Positions 32,778-41,446 of a stretch of DNA of 61,485 nucleotides are shown in pieces. The notes beneath the pieces are model-generated. The model searched no databases, was not told the origin of the DNA, and worked only from the letters and a program-made list of their open reading frames with translations. A program made the translations under genes and the position numbers. The first letter of the stretch is position 1, and each line of letters begins with the position of its first letter. The DNA comes from Dysgonomonas sp. 521 (GTDB taxonomy: Bacteria > Bacteroidota > Bacteroidia > Bacteroidales > Dysgonomonadaceae), in the NCBI RefSeq assembly GCF_010501055.1, contig NZ_QVMO01000043.1, forward strand, positions 1-61,485. Reading direction: 5' to 3'.

Positions 32778-34238
32778 TCATATATGTAGAAAATCGATTA
32801 TATCCCTGCTATTCATCGCTTCTAAACCATACTTCGCCGCGGCTTTGTCTCCGGCCATCCCGTGTATATATACCCCAAGTATAGCCGCATGTGTGCTGTT
32901 ATAGCCGCGTGCCAGCAACCCTGTGATATATCCGGCCAGTACATCGCCGCTGCCTCCTTTTGCCATGCCGCTGTTTCCGGTCGGATTAAAGTGGCAATTG
33001 CCATCAGGCAGACAAACCATTGTATGTGCGCCTTTTACAATGATAATAGATTTCAGCTTTGCTGCCAGTTTGCGTGCAAGGGTTATCTTTTCTTCTTCAT
33101 TATGCCATTCTCCAACCAGCCTCTGCAATTCTCCCGGGTGGGGTGTCAGTATGGAGTTTTCGGGGATATGCTGCCTCATTTTATAATTGTCGGCCAATAT
33201 ATTGAGAGCGTCCGCGTCTATTACAATAGGCTTATATGTCGCATTCAATAGGTCTTTGAAGGCTTCGGTTGTCTGATGCCGTTGCCCTAGTCCGCATCCT
33301 ATTCCTATTGCCGAATATCTGGATATGTCTTTCGGTAATGACGAAAAGTAATCTTCGTCATCAAAACTCAGCATGGCAGAAGGGTAGTTTGCCTGTATAG
33401 CCAATCTTTCACTGTGGGGGATATGTGTAGTCACCAGCCCGCAGCCCGAACGCAAGGCCGCACCTGTTGCCAGTGTAGCCGCACCTGCCATCCCTTTCGA
33501 CCCGCAGATGAGCAGGGCATGCCCGTAAGTGCCCTTGTGCCCGAATTTCTTACGCCCGAGAAGGATACTGCTGATGTATCCCTTCGTAACATAATGGTAC
33601 AGGGTAGGGGCGTTTTCGATATATTCTTTACTAAGGCCAATCGGTAAAATCTCAATCTCGCCGCAATATTCACCGGCTTCGGGTAGCAACATCGCCAGTT
33701 TAGGATATTCCAGCGTAAGGGTAACATCGGCTTTTATTATCTTTTGCCCCGCGTTCCCCCATTCGCTTATCATACCCGATGGCAAGTCGATGGAAATAAC
33801 CTCATTGGCTAATGCGTTTACCGTTTCGATAACAGACAGTAGCGGTTCTTTCAGCTCTCCTTTTACCCCTGTGCCCAGCAGAGCGTCGATAATAATACAT
33901 TCGCTGTTGATACTTCCTATGTCAATAGTCTTGATGTAGGAAGGCAACCTTTCCAGATTTGTCCGGCATTCATCCGTCATCTGCTCCTTCCCGAAAGGCA
34001 TGTATATAGCACAATCGTAACCGGCATGAAACAGCATACGGGCCACAGCCAGCCCGTCGCCACCGTTATTACCCTTTCCTACGAGAAACAGAAGAGGCGA
34101 GGTCTTATCTATATGATTGCATATCCATTCAGCGATGGCGTTTGACGCCCTCTCCATCAGGTCGACAGACAGGATAGGCTCATGTTCTATCGTAAATCTG
34201 TCGGCTTCTTTTATCTGTGTGCCTGTTAATATTTTCAT
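32778..34238 (-). CDS. nnr: Bifunctional NAD(P)H-hydrate epimerase / ADP-dependent dehydratase
   Basis: A 486-residue fusion enzyme that repairs damaged NADH and NADPH. The N-terminal YjeF_N domain (about 1-215) is the epimerase, with GKGNNGGDGLAVARMLFHAG. The C-terminal YjeF_C/carbohydrate-kinase-like domain (about 225-486) is the dehydratase, with ILTPHPGELQRL and the nucleotide-binding NSGMAKGGSGDVLAGYITG. Both halves look complete. It is a single-gene unit; the 200-bp gap to the HTH gene holds no other gene. Confidence 0.95.
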   Translation of the reverse strand: MKILTGTQIKEADRFTIEHEPILSVDLMERASNAIAEWICNHIDKTSPLLFLVGKGNNGGDGLAVARMLFHAGYDCAIYMPFGKEQMTDECRTNLERLPSYIKTIDIGSINSECIIIDALLGTGVKGELKEPLLSVIETVNALANEVISIDLPSGMISEWGNAGQKIIKADVTLTLEYPKLAMLLPEAGEYCGEIEILPIGLSKEYIENAPTLYHYVTKGYISSILLGRKKFGHKGTYGHALLICGSKGMAGAATLATGAALRSGCGLVTTHIPHSERLAIQANYPSAMLSFDDEDYFSSLPKDISRYSAIGIGCGLGQRHQTTEAFKDLLNATYKPIVIDADALNILADNYKMRQHIPENSILTPHPGELQRLVGEWHNEEEKITLARKLAAKLKSIIIVKGAHTMVCLPDGNCHFNPTGNSGMAKGGSGDVLAGYITGLLARGYNSTHAAILGVYIHGMAGDKAAAKYGLEAMNSRDIIDFLHI

Positions 34239-34309
34239 GCCTTTATCTATTAATAATGTGAATCAGTATTTTGTTTTGTTTAAATTATGTGTTCAATTAT
34301 TTTTTATTC

Positions 34310-34935
34310 TGCGCGCAATCGCAGATTGCTTGCCTTACTTTTGGCCGAAGCTCCAAAAGTAAGCAAAAAAGCATTGCGCCCCGCTTCGCCGTACGACCCA
34401 CCATCGGCTTGCCGGCTGAATGAAGTGATGATAATCTCATCATTGCAATAATTGGCAGACGATGCATAAAAGCGCCCGCACTTCATTCTACGCCGCCTGC
34501 ACCGGGTGAGTACCCCGTACGCTTGCTAACGGCGCTTGCTGACGCCTGACAAGCTGAATTTATACCAATGTCATCAAGTTAAGTAAATCTTATAGTCTGT
34601 CATCCTGAACGATAGAGAAGGATCTCTTTTCTTAAAAGCAATTTGCCTACACGGGATGCTTCGTCCCTCAGCATGACAAAGAGGAAAAAACTTAACTTAA
34701 TGACATTGAGGGCTATCCTCTTTCTTGACGTTGCGTCGCGACTCCGTGCATCTGTTCCGCAGGCGGGGCACCCACCCGGTGCAGACGGCGTGAAACGGGA
34801 TGTTGTCCGAGCCGCAGGCGAGTTTCGTCCCGTTTAGCCGGCAAGCCGTTGGTGGGTCGCCGAGGGACAAAGCACTAGCCTTTTGCTTCCTTTTGGGCAA
34901 TGCCAAAAGGAAGGGCAAGCCCGGGAGGGCGCGGC
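34310..34935. repeat. GC-rich repeat modules, second location
   Basis: 34310-34550 and 34705-34935 correspond in inverse orientation to 23695-23935 and 23450-23700. At 34567-34707 an inverted-repeat element separates the two modules, which at the other location are contiguous. Confidence 0.65.
34567..34707. repeat. 141-bp inverted-repeat element
   Basis: The ends AATGTCATCAAGTTAAG and CTTAACTTAATGACATT are inverse with one mismatch. The core (GTCATCCTGAAC ... TCAGCATGAC) resembles the hairpins at 42370-42440 and 43688-43755. Confidence 0.7.
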
Positions 34936-34993
34936 AGTAGGGAGCTACGGCTAAAGTATTTAGCCTAGGATAGCCGTTATGTAAAAAATAAAA

Positions 34994-35147
34994 GAACGTT
35001 TTAAGTAGCGAGGGCAGAACTAAAATTTATTTTATGTTATGCCGAGTCACGCAAAACGACTAATGTAATTGAACGTTTTAAGTAGCGAGAGCAGAACTAA
35101 AATTTATTTTATGTTATGCCGAGTCACGACAAACGACTAATGAAATT
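34994..35147. repeat. Tandem duplication, two 77-bp units
   Basis: Units at 34994-35070 and 35071-35147 both start GAACGTTTTAAGTAGCGAG and differ at only a few positions. They are not part of a gene. Confidence 0.85.
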
Positions 35148-35178
35148 GAACATTTAACTTATCAACTACTGATTGACT

Positions 35179-35841
35179 CTAATAAAAAATTATCTCCCCG
35201 TCATCCGAATTAGTATACTTCTTTAGCAACGCCTGCATATATTGCGCGGCCTCCGCCAGTCCTACCGCTCCGCTATAACCGTTTATCAGTGCCAGGAAAT
35301 TGGTCGTACTCAGGCTGATCTTTGTTCGTTCGTGGTCGCTGGTAGGGGTGCCTATGCCTCCTGCCGAATCGCGATAGACAGGCAATCCTTCTATATTGAG
35401 TACGCCTTTTCCTATTCCTTCGTATGGTTCGTTGGCTTTACCTATTCCAAGGGTCAGGGTATCTCCCTGTATTTTATCGGCATCGAACCCGCCAATGGAA
35501 TAGCCTGTTTTTATCGACACGAGGTTTATCAAATCAACCAGCGTATCAATCTGGTACAGTGGCAAATCACGCAATATGCGGCGGCAGAGCGCTTCCGACG
35601 ACGGGCGGTAACGGTTCGGGTCTTTTCCGAATTTCTTATATGCTTCCCTTGTTGCGGCTATAGCCGGGTTTTTCTTGATATCTTCTATCTGATGTGCCGC
35701 CTTATATGCTGTAGATAAGGTATCTATCTCTTTCCACAACTCTTCGTTATGAGGAGTGTTTTCTACTTGTGCAAAAATGGCTGCACCATGAAAGTCGGGC
35801 CAAAGGCTCCTGATCTCTTCCGATATATTTATTCTTATCAT
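35179..35841 (-). CDS. B3/B4 domain protein (PheRS beta-like)
   Basis: A 220-residue cytoplasmic protein consisting of a single B3/B4 domain, the tRNA-editing fold found in the phenylalanyl-tRNA synthetase beta subunit. Recognisable features are YKKFGKDPNRYRPSSEAL and the later DSAGGIGTPTSDHERT. Stand-alone versions may act as editing factors or bind tRNA, but this is unproven. The ATG at 35841 (MIRINISEEI) is chosen over 35895; the 18 codons before it read into a remnant of the 184-bp element end. Confidence 0.8.
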   Translation of the reverse strand: MIRINISEEIRSLWPDFHGAAIFAQVENTPHNEELWKEIDTLSTAYKAAHQIEDIKKNPAIAATREAYKKFGKDPNRYRPSSEALCRRILRDLPLYQIDTLVDLINLVSIKTGYSIGGFDADKIQGDTLTLGIGKANEPYEGIGKGVLNIEGLPVYRDSAGGIGTPTSDHERTKISLSTTNFLALINGYSGAVGLAEAAQYMQALLKKYTNSDDGEIIFY

Positions 35842-35874
35842 ATCCGAAAATCGTTTTTTTACTAAACAGTTTCT

Positions 35875-35900
35875 AAAAAGTGACAAAAGTGACAACTTTT
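35875..35900. repeat. Short dispersed repeat, reverse copy
   Basis: AAAAAGTGACAAAAGTGAC, the inverse of the repeat at 358-380. Confidence 0.6.
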
Positions 35901-36124
35901 TGAATGTTTTTTAATGTTACCTTTTACTCCAGGTAATACTCGCTATACTATAAGATAAATTATTCTTTCAAAGATACAATTTTAAAAAGATGATCATATT
36001 CTTGTTTTATGCATTTCTGTTTTCATAGATAAAAATTCTACCTTTACGGTTCATTAATTAATTGCATATATTTAGAGCCTGTTTAAATTTTAGCGAAAAT
36101 TTTTATTACAGGTTCAGGTCAATA

Positions 36125-36341
36125 AGAGTTTATATTCAATAAAAGAGTAAGATGCATATTTTTAGGAGTTTTAGTTGCCACGACTTTCAAGTCGTGTATA
36201 ATAATACAGATAGAAAACGACTTTAGTCAAAACATTTTGGCTATAGCCATTATCTGATTAGACTATTATCCTCCAGCTAAAGCAGGAGGCAATTAAATCA
36301 CAGAGAATAAACCATATATAATCTTATTGAATATAAACTCT
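36125..36341 (+). repeat. 217-bp inverted-repeat element, copy 1
   Basis: The ends AGAGTTTATATTCAATAA and TTATTGAATATAAACTCT are perfect inverses, and ATA flanks both sides. The copy at 46992-47208 is also 217 bp and about 97 percent identical. The core has a hairpin around CGACTTTCAAGTCG and one around TCCTCCAGCTAAAGCAGGAGG. It contains no ORF. Confidence 0.9.
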
Positions 36342-36504
36342 ATAGTTCTTAGCAATTTTTTTATGCTCTTTTTAGCGTTTAGCCCGCTAATTAGCTCCGC
36401 TGACCGTTGGTTCGGCTAGCAAAAATGATAAAATCCATCTAAAAATAGCTATAAAAAAGATTTGCTATAAAATTAAAAAAGACTCTTACTTATAATTCAT
36501 TTTC

Positions 36505-38010
36505 ATGTCTCATTCCCCAAAAGACACCAATCTACTTCATCCCGTCATGTTTGCAGGGACGGGTAGTGATGTTGGCAAGAGTGTTATCACAGCCGCTTTT
36601 TGCCGTATCTTTCTGCAGGACGGCTATCGTCCCGCGCCGTTCAAAGCACAGAATATGGCGCTGAATTCGTATGCTACACCCGAAGGGCTTGAAATCGGGC
36701 GGGCGCAGGCCGTGCAGGCCGAGGCCGCCGGAGTACCCTGCCACACGGATATGAATCCATTATTGCTGAAACCAACTACGGATAAGGTCTGTCAGGTCGT
36801 ATTGCATGGGAAACCTCTAGGAAACCGGCATGCTTACGAGTATTTCAGGGTAGAAGGACGGGAGGAACTTCGCAAAGAAGTAAATGACGCGTTCGACCGT
36901 CTGGCCTTGCGCTACAATCCCATTGTGATGGAAGGGGCGGGCAGTATTTCCGAGATCAATCTGCGCGCGGTCGATCTGGTAAATATGCCGATGGCTATGC
37001 ACGCCAAGGCAAATGTAATCCTGGTGGCGGATATCGACCGCGGGGGCGTCTTTGCCTCTGTTTACGGTTCTGTGATGCTGCTTACCGGGGAAGAACGTAA
37101 ATACGTGAAAGGCATCCTTATCAATAAGTTCAGGGGAGATATCCGTTTGTTCGAGCCGGGGATAAAGATGCTGGAAGACCTTTGCGGTATCCCTGTGATT
37201 GGAGTTGTGCCTTATTACAAGGATATTTATATCGAGGAAGAAGATTCTGTGATGCTACAGACCAAAAATCTTCGGGCGGCACACGGAAAAGTAAATATCG
37301 CTGTTGTCTTATTGAGGCATTTATCCAACTTCACGGACTTTAATGTGTTGGAACGCGACCCGCGTGTACACCTTTATTACACTAACAATACGGATGAGAT
37401 AGAGAAGGCGGATATCGTGCTTATTCCCGGTAGTAAAAGTACCCTCTCCGATTTGTACGAACTACGCCGCAACGGGGTTGCCCAAAGCATTGTGAAAGCG
37501 CATAAGAACGGGGCTACTGTTGTCGGCATTTGTGGAGGTTACCAGATTATGGGGCAGGAAGTCTGCGACCCTAACCATGTGGAAAGCGATATAGAACGCC
37601 TGCCCGGCTTAGGCCTGCTGCCTGTGACAACACAGATGGAAGGCGACAAAGTGACCCGTCAGGTTAAGTTTTCCTTTCTGGGGTCTCAGCCTGTGTGTGA
37701 AGGCTATGAGATTCACATGGGCACTACAACGCCTGTGGAAGATGCTGAATCCTCTCCTTTGAACCAACTGGAAGATGGCAGGCAGGATGGTTATTATCTG
37801 AATGAAAAATGCTTCGGCACATATATACATGGTATTTTGGATAATGGGGAGGTAATTGATTCTCTATTGGCTCCTTACGCGGAAAAATTATCAGGGGTTC
37901 CTTTCGATTTTAAAGCGTTTAAAGAAGATCAGTATAATAAGTTGGCCGACCATGTGCGCAGGCATGTGGATATGGAACTGGTATATAGAATTATGAGTTA
38001 TGAATTATAA
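36505..38010 (+). CDS. cobQ: Cobyric acid synthase
   Basis: A 501-residue glutamine-dependent amidase (also called CbiP) that amidates adenosyl-cobyrinic a,c-diamide at b, d, e and g to make cobyric acid. The N-terminal dethiobiotin synthetase-like ATPase domain has the P loop GTGSDVGKSVITAAFC and APFKAQNMALNS. The C-terminal class I glutamine amidotransferase domain has its nucleophile cysteine in VVGICGGYQIMGQ and a histidine in GTYIHGILDN. It is the first of three genes (cobQ, cobD, cbiB) that continue the pathway in order; the early corrin genes are not in the window. Confidence 0.96.
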   Translation: MSHSPKDTNLLHPVMFAGTGSDVGKSVITAAFCRIFLQDGYRPAPFKAQNMALNSYATPEGLEIGRAQAVQAEAAGVPCHTDMNPLLLKPTTDKVCQVVLHGKPLGNRHAYEYFRVEGREELRKEVNDAFDRLALRYNPIVMEGAGSISEINLRAVDLVNMPMAMHAKANVILVADIDRGGVFASVYGSVMLLTGEERKYVKGILINKFRGDIRLFEPGIKMLEDLCGIPVIGVVPYYKDIYIEEEDSVMLQTKNLRAAHGKVNIAVVLLRHLSNFTDFNVLERDPRVHLYYTNNTDEIEKADIVLIPGSKSTLSDLYELRRNGVAQSIVKAHKNGATVVGICGGYQIMGQEVCDPNHVESDIERLPGLGLLPVTTQMEGDKVTRQVKFSFLGSQPVCEGYEIHMGTTTPVEDAESSPLNQLEDGRQDGYYLNEKCFGTYIHGILDNGEVIDSLLAPYAEKLSGVPFDFKAFKEDQYNKLADHVRRHVDMELVYRIMSYEL

Positions 38011-38062
38011 ATTATGAATGCAAATTTTTTAACTCATAACTTATAACTTATAATTAAGGAAC

Positions 38063-39067
38063 ATGATTAACGGGCACGGAGACGATATATATAGTTATAA
38101 AAGGGAGATTGTAAGCAATTTCAGTTCAAATATATACGCGCGGCAGGACGCGTCGGGCTTACACGAATATCTGTGTTCCCGCATAAACGCGATACACTCT
38201 TATCCTGAGCCGGATGCCGGTTCTATATCAAAATTACTGGCTGACAAGCATTTCGTTCTCTCAGATAATATCTGTGTGACTAATGGCGCCACAGAGGCTA
38301 TTTATCTTATTGCGCAGGCCTTCCGGGCTAAAAATTCCGCCGTTGTTTATCCTACATTCAGTGAATATGGAGACGCCTGTTCTGTCCATGAGCATCATAT
38401 TCGTTGGGTAAAGAATCTGGATGAAGTTTCTCCTCAAACGGATTTAGTCTGGCTATGCAACCCGAATAATCCTACGGGAACAGTTACAGATAAATGCTTT
38501 TTGACACGGTATATCGTTTCTCATCCGGAGCAATATATTGTAATAGACCAGTCGTATGAGCATTTTACGATAAAACCTCTGTTCGACATAGCCGAGGCAG
38601 TACAGTATAAGAATCTGATCTTGCTGCATTCTATGACCAAGCATTATGCTATACCGGGGCTTCGTCTGGGATACGTTACGGCACATGCCGATACTTTGGC
38701 TATGATTTCACGCTACTGTATGCCGTGGTCGGTGAACGGGTTAGCTGTAGAAGCGGGAAAATACTTACTGGAAAACATGCCGGAAGCAATAGATGTAGAT
38801 GGGTATCTGGCAGAGACAAAGCGTTTTAAAGCAGCATTATCTCAAATTGAAAAAATAGAAACTTATTACACCGATACACACTTTTTTTTATGTAAATTAG
38901 CCGGGGGAAAAGCCCGGGACTTGAAGCAATATCTTATCGATGATTTTGGTATACTAATTCGCGATGCCTCTAACTTTTACGGTTTAGATGAGCATTATCT
39001 CCGTGTGGCCACCCAGTCTCCCTCAGAAAATGATTTACTGGTAAAAGCGATCAGAGAATGGATATAA
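38063..39067 (+). CDS. cobD: Threonine-phosphate decarboxylase-type aminotransferase (CobD)
   Basis: A 334-residue PLP enzyme of the class I/II aminotransferase fold. It begins with the CobD-like HGDDIYSYKREIVSNFSSNIY, has DLVWLCNPNNPTG for cofactor binding and the PLP lysine in HSMTKHYAIPGLRLGY. CobD makes (R)-1-amino-2-propanol O-phosphate from L-threonine O-3-phosphate, the linker that CbiB attaches. Position between cobQ and cbiB, with a 10-bp overlap into cbiB, supports this over a histidinol-phosphate aminotransferase, which has a similar sequence. A 50-bp AT-rich inverted repeat separates it from cobQ. Confidence 0.88.
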   Translation: MINGHGDDIYSYKREIVSNFSSNIYARQDASGLHEYLCSRINAIHSYPEPDAGSISKLLADKHFVLSDNICVTNGATEAIYLIAQAFRAKNSAVVYPTFSEYGDACSVHEHHIRWVKNLDEVSPQTDLVWLCNPNNPTGTVTDKCFLTRYIVSHPEQYIVIDQSYEHFTIKPLFDIAEAVQYKNLILLHSMTKHYAIPGLRLGYVTAHADTLAMISRYCMPWSVNGLAVEAGKYLLENMPEAIDVDGYLAETKRFKAALSQIEKIETYYTDTHFFLCKLAGGKARDLKQYLIDDFGILIRDASNFYGLDEHYLRVATQSPSENDLLVKAIREWI

Positions 39068-40008
39068 AATTGCTATATACTTTTCTCCCTTTGATAATGG
39101 GGTGGATAGCCGACAGGCTAACCGGCGACCCGCGTTGGCTTCCGCATCCTGTAGTAGGCATGGGTAAAGTGATAGCATGGGGCGAAAAATGGCTTAACCG
39201 CTATGGGAAACGGGTTTTTAAAGGGGCTGTATTCTCCATTATCCTGATTGCAGGCAGTTATCTCCTTATCTGGTTTATAATTAAAGAATTAAACGCGATT
39301 CACCCCTGTCTGTCTGTGTTGTTCTCATTCTTCATAATATTCTTTTGCCTGGCAGGTAAAACACTGATAGATGAAGTGAGGAACGTATTTCTTGCCCTCG
39401 ATTCATCGGTGGAAGAGGGGAGGAGACAGGTTGCCCGTATTGTCGGGCGTGATACTTCAAGCTTGTCTCCCCAACAAATCCGTACAGCCGCATTAGAAAC
39501 CTTGTCCGAAAACCTTAGCGATGGAGTGATCGCACCCCTGTTCTGGTTTATGCTTTTGGGTGCTCCCGGTATGTTTGCCTATAAGATGGTCAATACGCTC
39601 GATTCTATGATTGGGTATAAGAACGAGCGGTATAAACAGTTTGGTTGCTGGGCTGCCCGTATCGATGACATTGCCAATTATATTCCTGCCCGTTTAACCG
39701 CGTTGCTGATGATAATAGCCAGTGGGAAGCTGTCCTTGTTTTCTTTTGTTGAAAAGTACGGCAGTCAGCATGCAAGCCCAAACTCCGGTTATCCTGAAGC
39801 CGCTTTGGCAGGTATATTGGATTGTCGCTTTGGCGGGCCTAATACCTATTTCGGCCAGATTGTAGAGAAACCTTATATTGGATACAATGAGAAAGAACTG
39901 ACTACCACCGATCTCAAAGTGGCTGTCAGAATCAATATATTAACCGAGATACTGATGCTGATACTCGTGATCGCTGTAATAGCGTTAATAAACTATTTTC
40001 AGGCGTAA
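39058..40008 (+). CDS. cbiB: Adenosylcobinamide-phosphate synthase CbiB
   Basis: A 316-residue inner-membrane protein that joins aminopropanol phosphate to cobyric acid. Family motifs are DRLTGDPRWLPHPVVGMGK at the N terminus, TLSENLSDGVIAPLFWFMLLG, VNTLDSMIGYKNERY and SPNSGYPEAALAGIL. Several hydrophobic helices are present, including one at the C-terminal end. The reading frame overlaps cobD by 10 bp, so translation is probably coupled. It is the last gene of the left cob block; a repeat-containing spacer follows. Confidence 0.96.
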   Translation: MDIKLLYTFLPLIMGWIADRLTGDPRWLPHPVVGMGKVIAWGEKWLNRYGKRVFKGAVFSIILIAGSYLLIWFIIKELNAIHPCLSVLFSFFIIFFCLAGKTLIDEVRNVFLALDSSVEEGRRQVARIVGRDTSSLSPQQIRTAALETLSENLSDGVIAPLFWFMLLGAPGMFAYKMVNTLDSMIGYKNERYKQFGCWAARIDDIANYIPARLTALLMIIASGKLSLFSFVEKYGSQHASPNSGYPEAALAGILDCRFGGPNTYFGQIVEKPYIGYNEKELTTTDLKVAVRINILTEILMLILVIAVIALINYFQA

Positions 40009-40101
40009 TGTCAGGTTCTTCCGGAAAATATGTTTTTCAACATAATTATTTTTTTCAACTGGAATCTATATGTTTATAATCAGATGGTTATATCTTTTCC
40101 T

Positions 40102-40109
40102 TAACTTTG
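40102..40109 (+). promoter_or_regulatory. Predicted promoter -7 box (TAACTTTG)
   Basis: An exact TAnnTTTG match upstream of the uronate module. With the 184-bp element removed it would lie about 95 bp before the LacI start codon. Confidence 0.55.
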
Positions 40110-40110
40110 T

Positions 40111-40122
40111 GTGTGCGCACAC
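40111..40122. promoter_or_regulatory. LacI-type operator candidate 1
   Basis: GTGTGCGCACAC, a perfect palindrome with a central CG as in many LacI-family operators, begins one base after the -7 box and so covers the predicted transcription start. Confidence 0.65.
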
Positions 40123-40166
40123 GCATTTGTTTACTACATCTAAAAGATTAAATTTGTAAATAATTA

Positions 40167-40350
40167 AGAAACTGTTTAAATTTTATTCGTTCAAATTTTT
40201 AGAGATGTTTTAGAGATGTTTTTTTCTTTCTTGAAACGATAATAGCGGGCTATTTGAGTTGAGAGAAAGGAAAAAAGAGCCAAAAACAGACTAAAAATGA
40301 ACGAAGAAAAAGATATAATAAAATATTCGTATAAAATTTAAACAGTTTCT
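40167..40350 (+). repeat. 184-bp inverted-repeat element, copy 2
   Basis: Differs from copy 1 at about three positions. TAA flanks both ends (counting the element from GAAAC to GTTTC) as a target duplication. It lies in the untranslated leader between the two palindromes. Confidence 0.95.
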
Positions 40351-40354
40351 AAAT

Positions 40355-40366
40355 GTGTGCGTACAC
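40355..40366. promoter_or_regulatory. LacI-type operator candidate 2
   Basis: GTGTGCGTACAC, set in the wider inverted repeat ATGTGTGCGTACACAT, differs from candidate 1 at one base. It lies 15 bp upstream of the LacI start codon. Confidence 0.6.
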
Positions 40367-40381
40367 ATAGTTTATTTGAAT

Positions 40382-41446
40382 ATGAATATACGGATTATAG
40401 ACATTGCCCGTTTGGCAGGAGTTTCCACAGGTACGGTAGACCGGGTTTTACATAACAGGGGAAGAGTGTCGGAGGAAAAAAGAGCCAAAGTAGAAAAGGT
40501 TCTGAAAGAGATTAACTATGAGCCCAACATGGTTGCCCGTTTTCTGGCTTCGAAGAAGAGTTATAAGTTTGCCATCCTGGCTCCCACCTATTCGGCCGGC
40601 GATTATTGGGAGTTGGTATGCGAGGGTATCAATAGGGCTGCCGACGAGTTGAAGAAATTCAATATCAGTATAGAATACTTCCTCTTTAACCAGTACGATC
40701 GGTTTTCATTTGTAAACGCGACCAATGCTTTTAAAGAAAAGGAGTTTGACGGTGTGCTGATTGCCACCCTATTTGGCGATTATGTCATCAAATTGTCGAA
40801 GGAACTCGATGCTAAAGGGCTACCTTATATCTATATAGATTCGGGCATTTCCGGTCAAAAGGATCTGTCCTACTTTGGAGGGGATTCATTCGGGTCGGGT
40901 ACTATCGCCGCAAAACTGTTGTTGAGTGAGATCAGCCTCGATGCGCAGATTATAATAGCCCATATCCGTTTCAGGTACAGGGAAATTTCCGTACAGATGA
41001 AAACCCGGGAACGCGGATTTATGCTATATCTGGATAATCATAATTTTACAGGGAAGATACATCATATAGAAATTAATCCGGATGACTATGTGAAAAGTCT
41101 GGGCGAACTGGAAAGTATAATCAGGGAGAGTACGGGAGTAGTCGGCGGCATTGTCCTCAATTCGCGTATATATGAGTTGGTAACCCTACTCGGAAAACTG
41201 GATAAAAGTCTGCAGGATAAGATAAAACTGATAGGCCATGACGCGATAGACCGCAATGTGAGGGGACTGAAAGACGGGCAGATATCATTCATTCTATCCC
41301 AACGTCCCGATTTACAGGGCTATGACGCGTTAAAGGCAATGGCTAATTACTTCTTGTTTAAGCAATTGCCTCAGAAGGTAAACTATATGCCTATCGATAT
41401 TCTGATAAAGGAAAATGTAGACTACTATACTAATTATAAGTTATGA
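40382..41446 (+). CDS. LacI-family transcriptional regulator
   Basis: A 354-residue regulator: an N-terminal HTH (IRIIDIARLAGVSTGTVDRVL) and hinge, then a periplasmic-binding-protein-like ligand domain (from YKFAILAPTYSAGDYWEL to the C terminus). It likely controls the uronate genes that follow, probably binding the GTGTGCG palindromes in its own leader. The ligand is probably a uronate-pathway intermediate; this is inferred from the neighbours. The ATG at 40382 is chosen; the longer frame from GTG at 40355 would start inside palindrome 2. Its stop overlaps the next start by 4 bp (ATGA). Confidence 0.9.
   Translation: MNIRIIDIARLAGVSTGTVDRVLHNRGRVSEEKRAKVEKVLKEINYEPNMVARFLASKKSYKFAILAPTYSAGDYWELVCEGINRAADELKKFNISIEYFLFNQYDRFSFVNATNAFKEKEFDGVLIATLFGDYVIKLSKELDAKGLPYIYIDSGISGQKDLSYFGGDSFGSGTIAAKLLLSEISLDAQIIIAHIRFRYREISVQMKTRERGFMLYLDNHNFTGKIHHIEINPDDYVKSLGELESIIRESTGVVGGIVLNSRIYELVTLLGKLDKSLQDKIKLIGHDAIDRNVRGLKDGQISFILSQRPDLQGYDALKAMANYFLFKQLPQKVNYMPIDILIKENVDYYTNYKL

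Larger units (their letters stand above)
34239..35178. other. Long intergenic region made of repeats
   Basis: 940 bp with the two GC-rich modules (34310-34550 and 34705-34935), a 141-bp inverted-repeat element between them, and a 77-bp tandem duplication on the right. Short ORFs in it read repeat sequence only. Confidence 0.65.
35842..36504. other. Repeat-containing intergenic region upstream of cobQ
   Basis: It holds an AAACAGTTTCT remnant, the GTGACAAAAGTGAC repeat (35875-35900), an inverted repeat with arms GCCTGTTTAA and GGTT-rich text near 36075-36115, the 217-bp element (36125-36341) and a divergent TTTAGCCCGCTAA motif near 36375. I see no B12-box or riboswitch and no clear promoter box. 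Confidence 0.5.
40009..40381. other. Leader region of the LacI gene with inserted element
   Basis: The order is a promoter box at 40102, palindrome 1 at 40111, the 184-bp element at 40167-40350, palindrome 2 at 40355, and the ATG at 40382. Confidence 0.6.

Noticed and set aside
32591..32884. 97-codon plus-strand ORF after the HTH gene
   Set aside because: It overlaps the 3' end of the NAD(P)HX repair gene on the opposite strand and its translation looks random.
34994..35147. CRISPR array
   Set aside because: Only two near-identical 77-bp tandem units with no distinct spacers and no cas genes.
36342..36504. Cobalamin riboswitch before cobQ, or before the adenosyltransferase gene at about 47210-47297
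   Set aside because: Expected by analogy with other B12 loci, but I see no B12-box-like GCCACTG motif or fitting structure in either leader.
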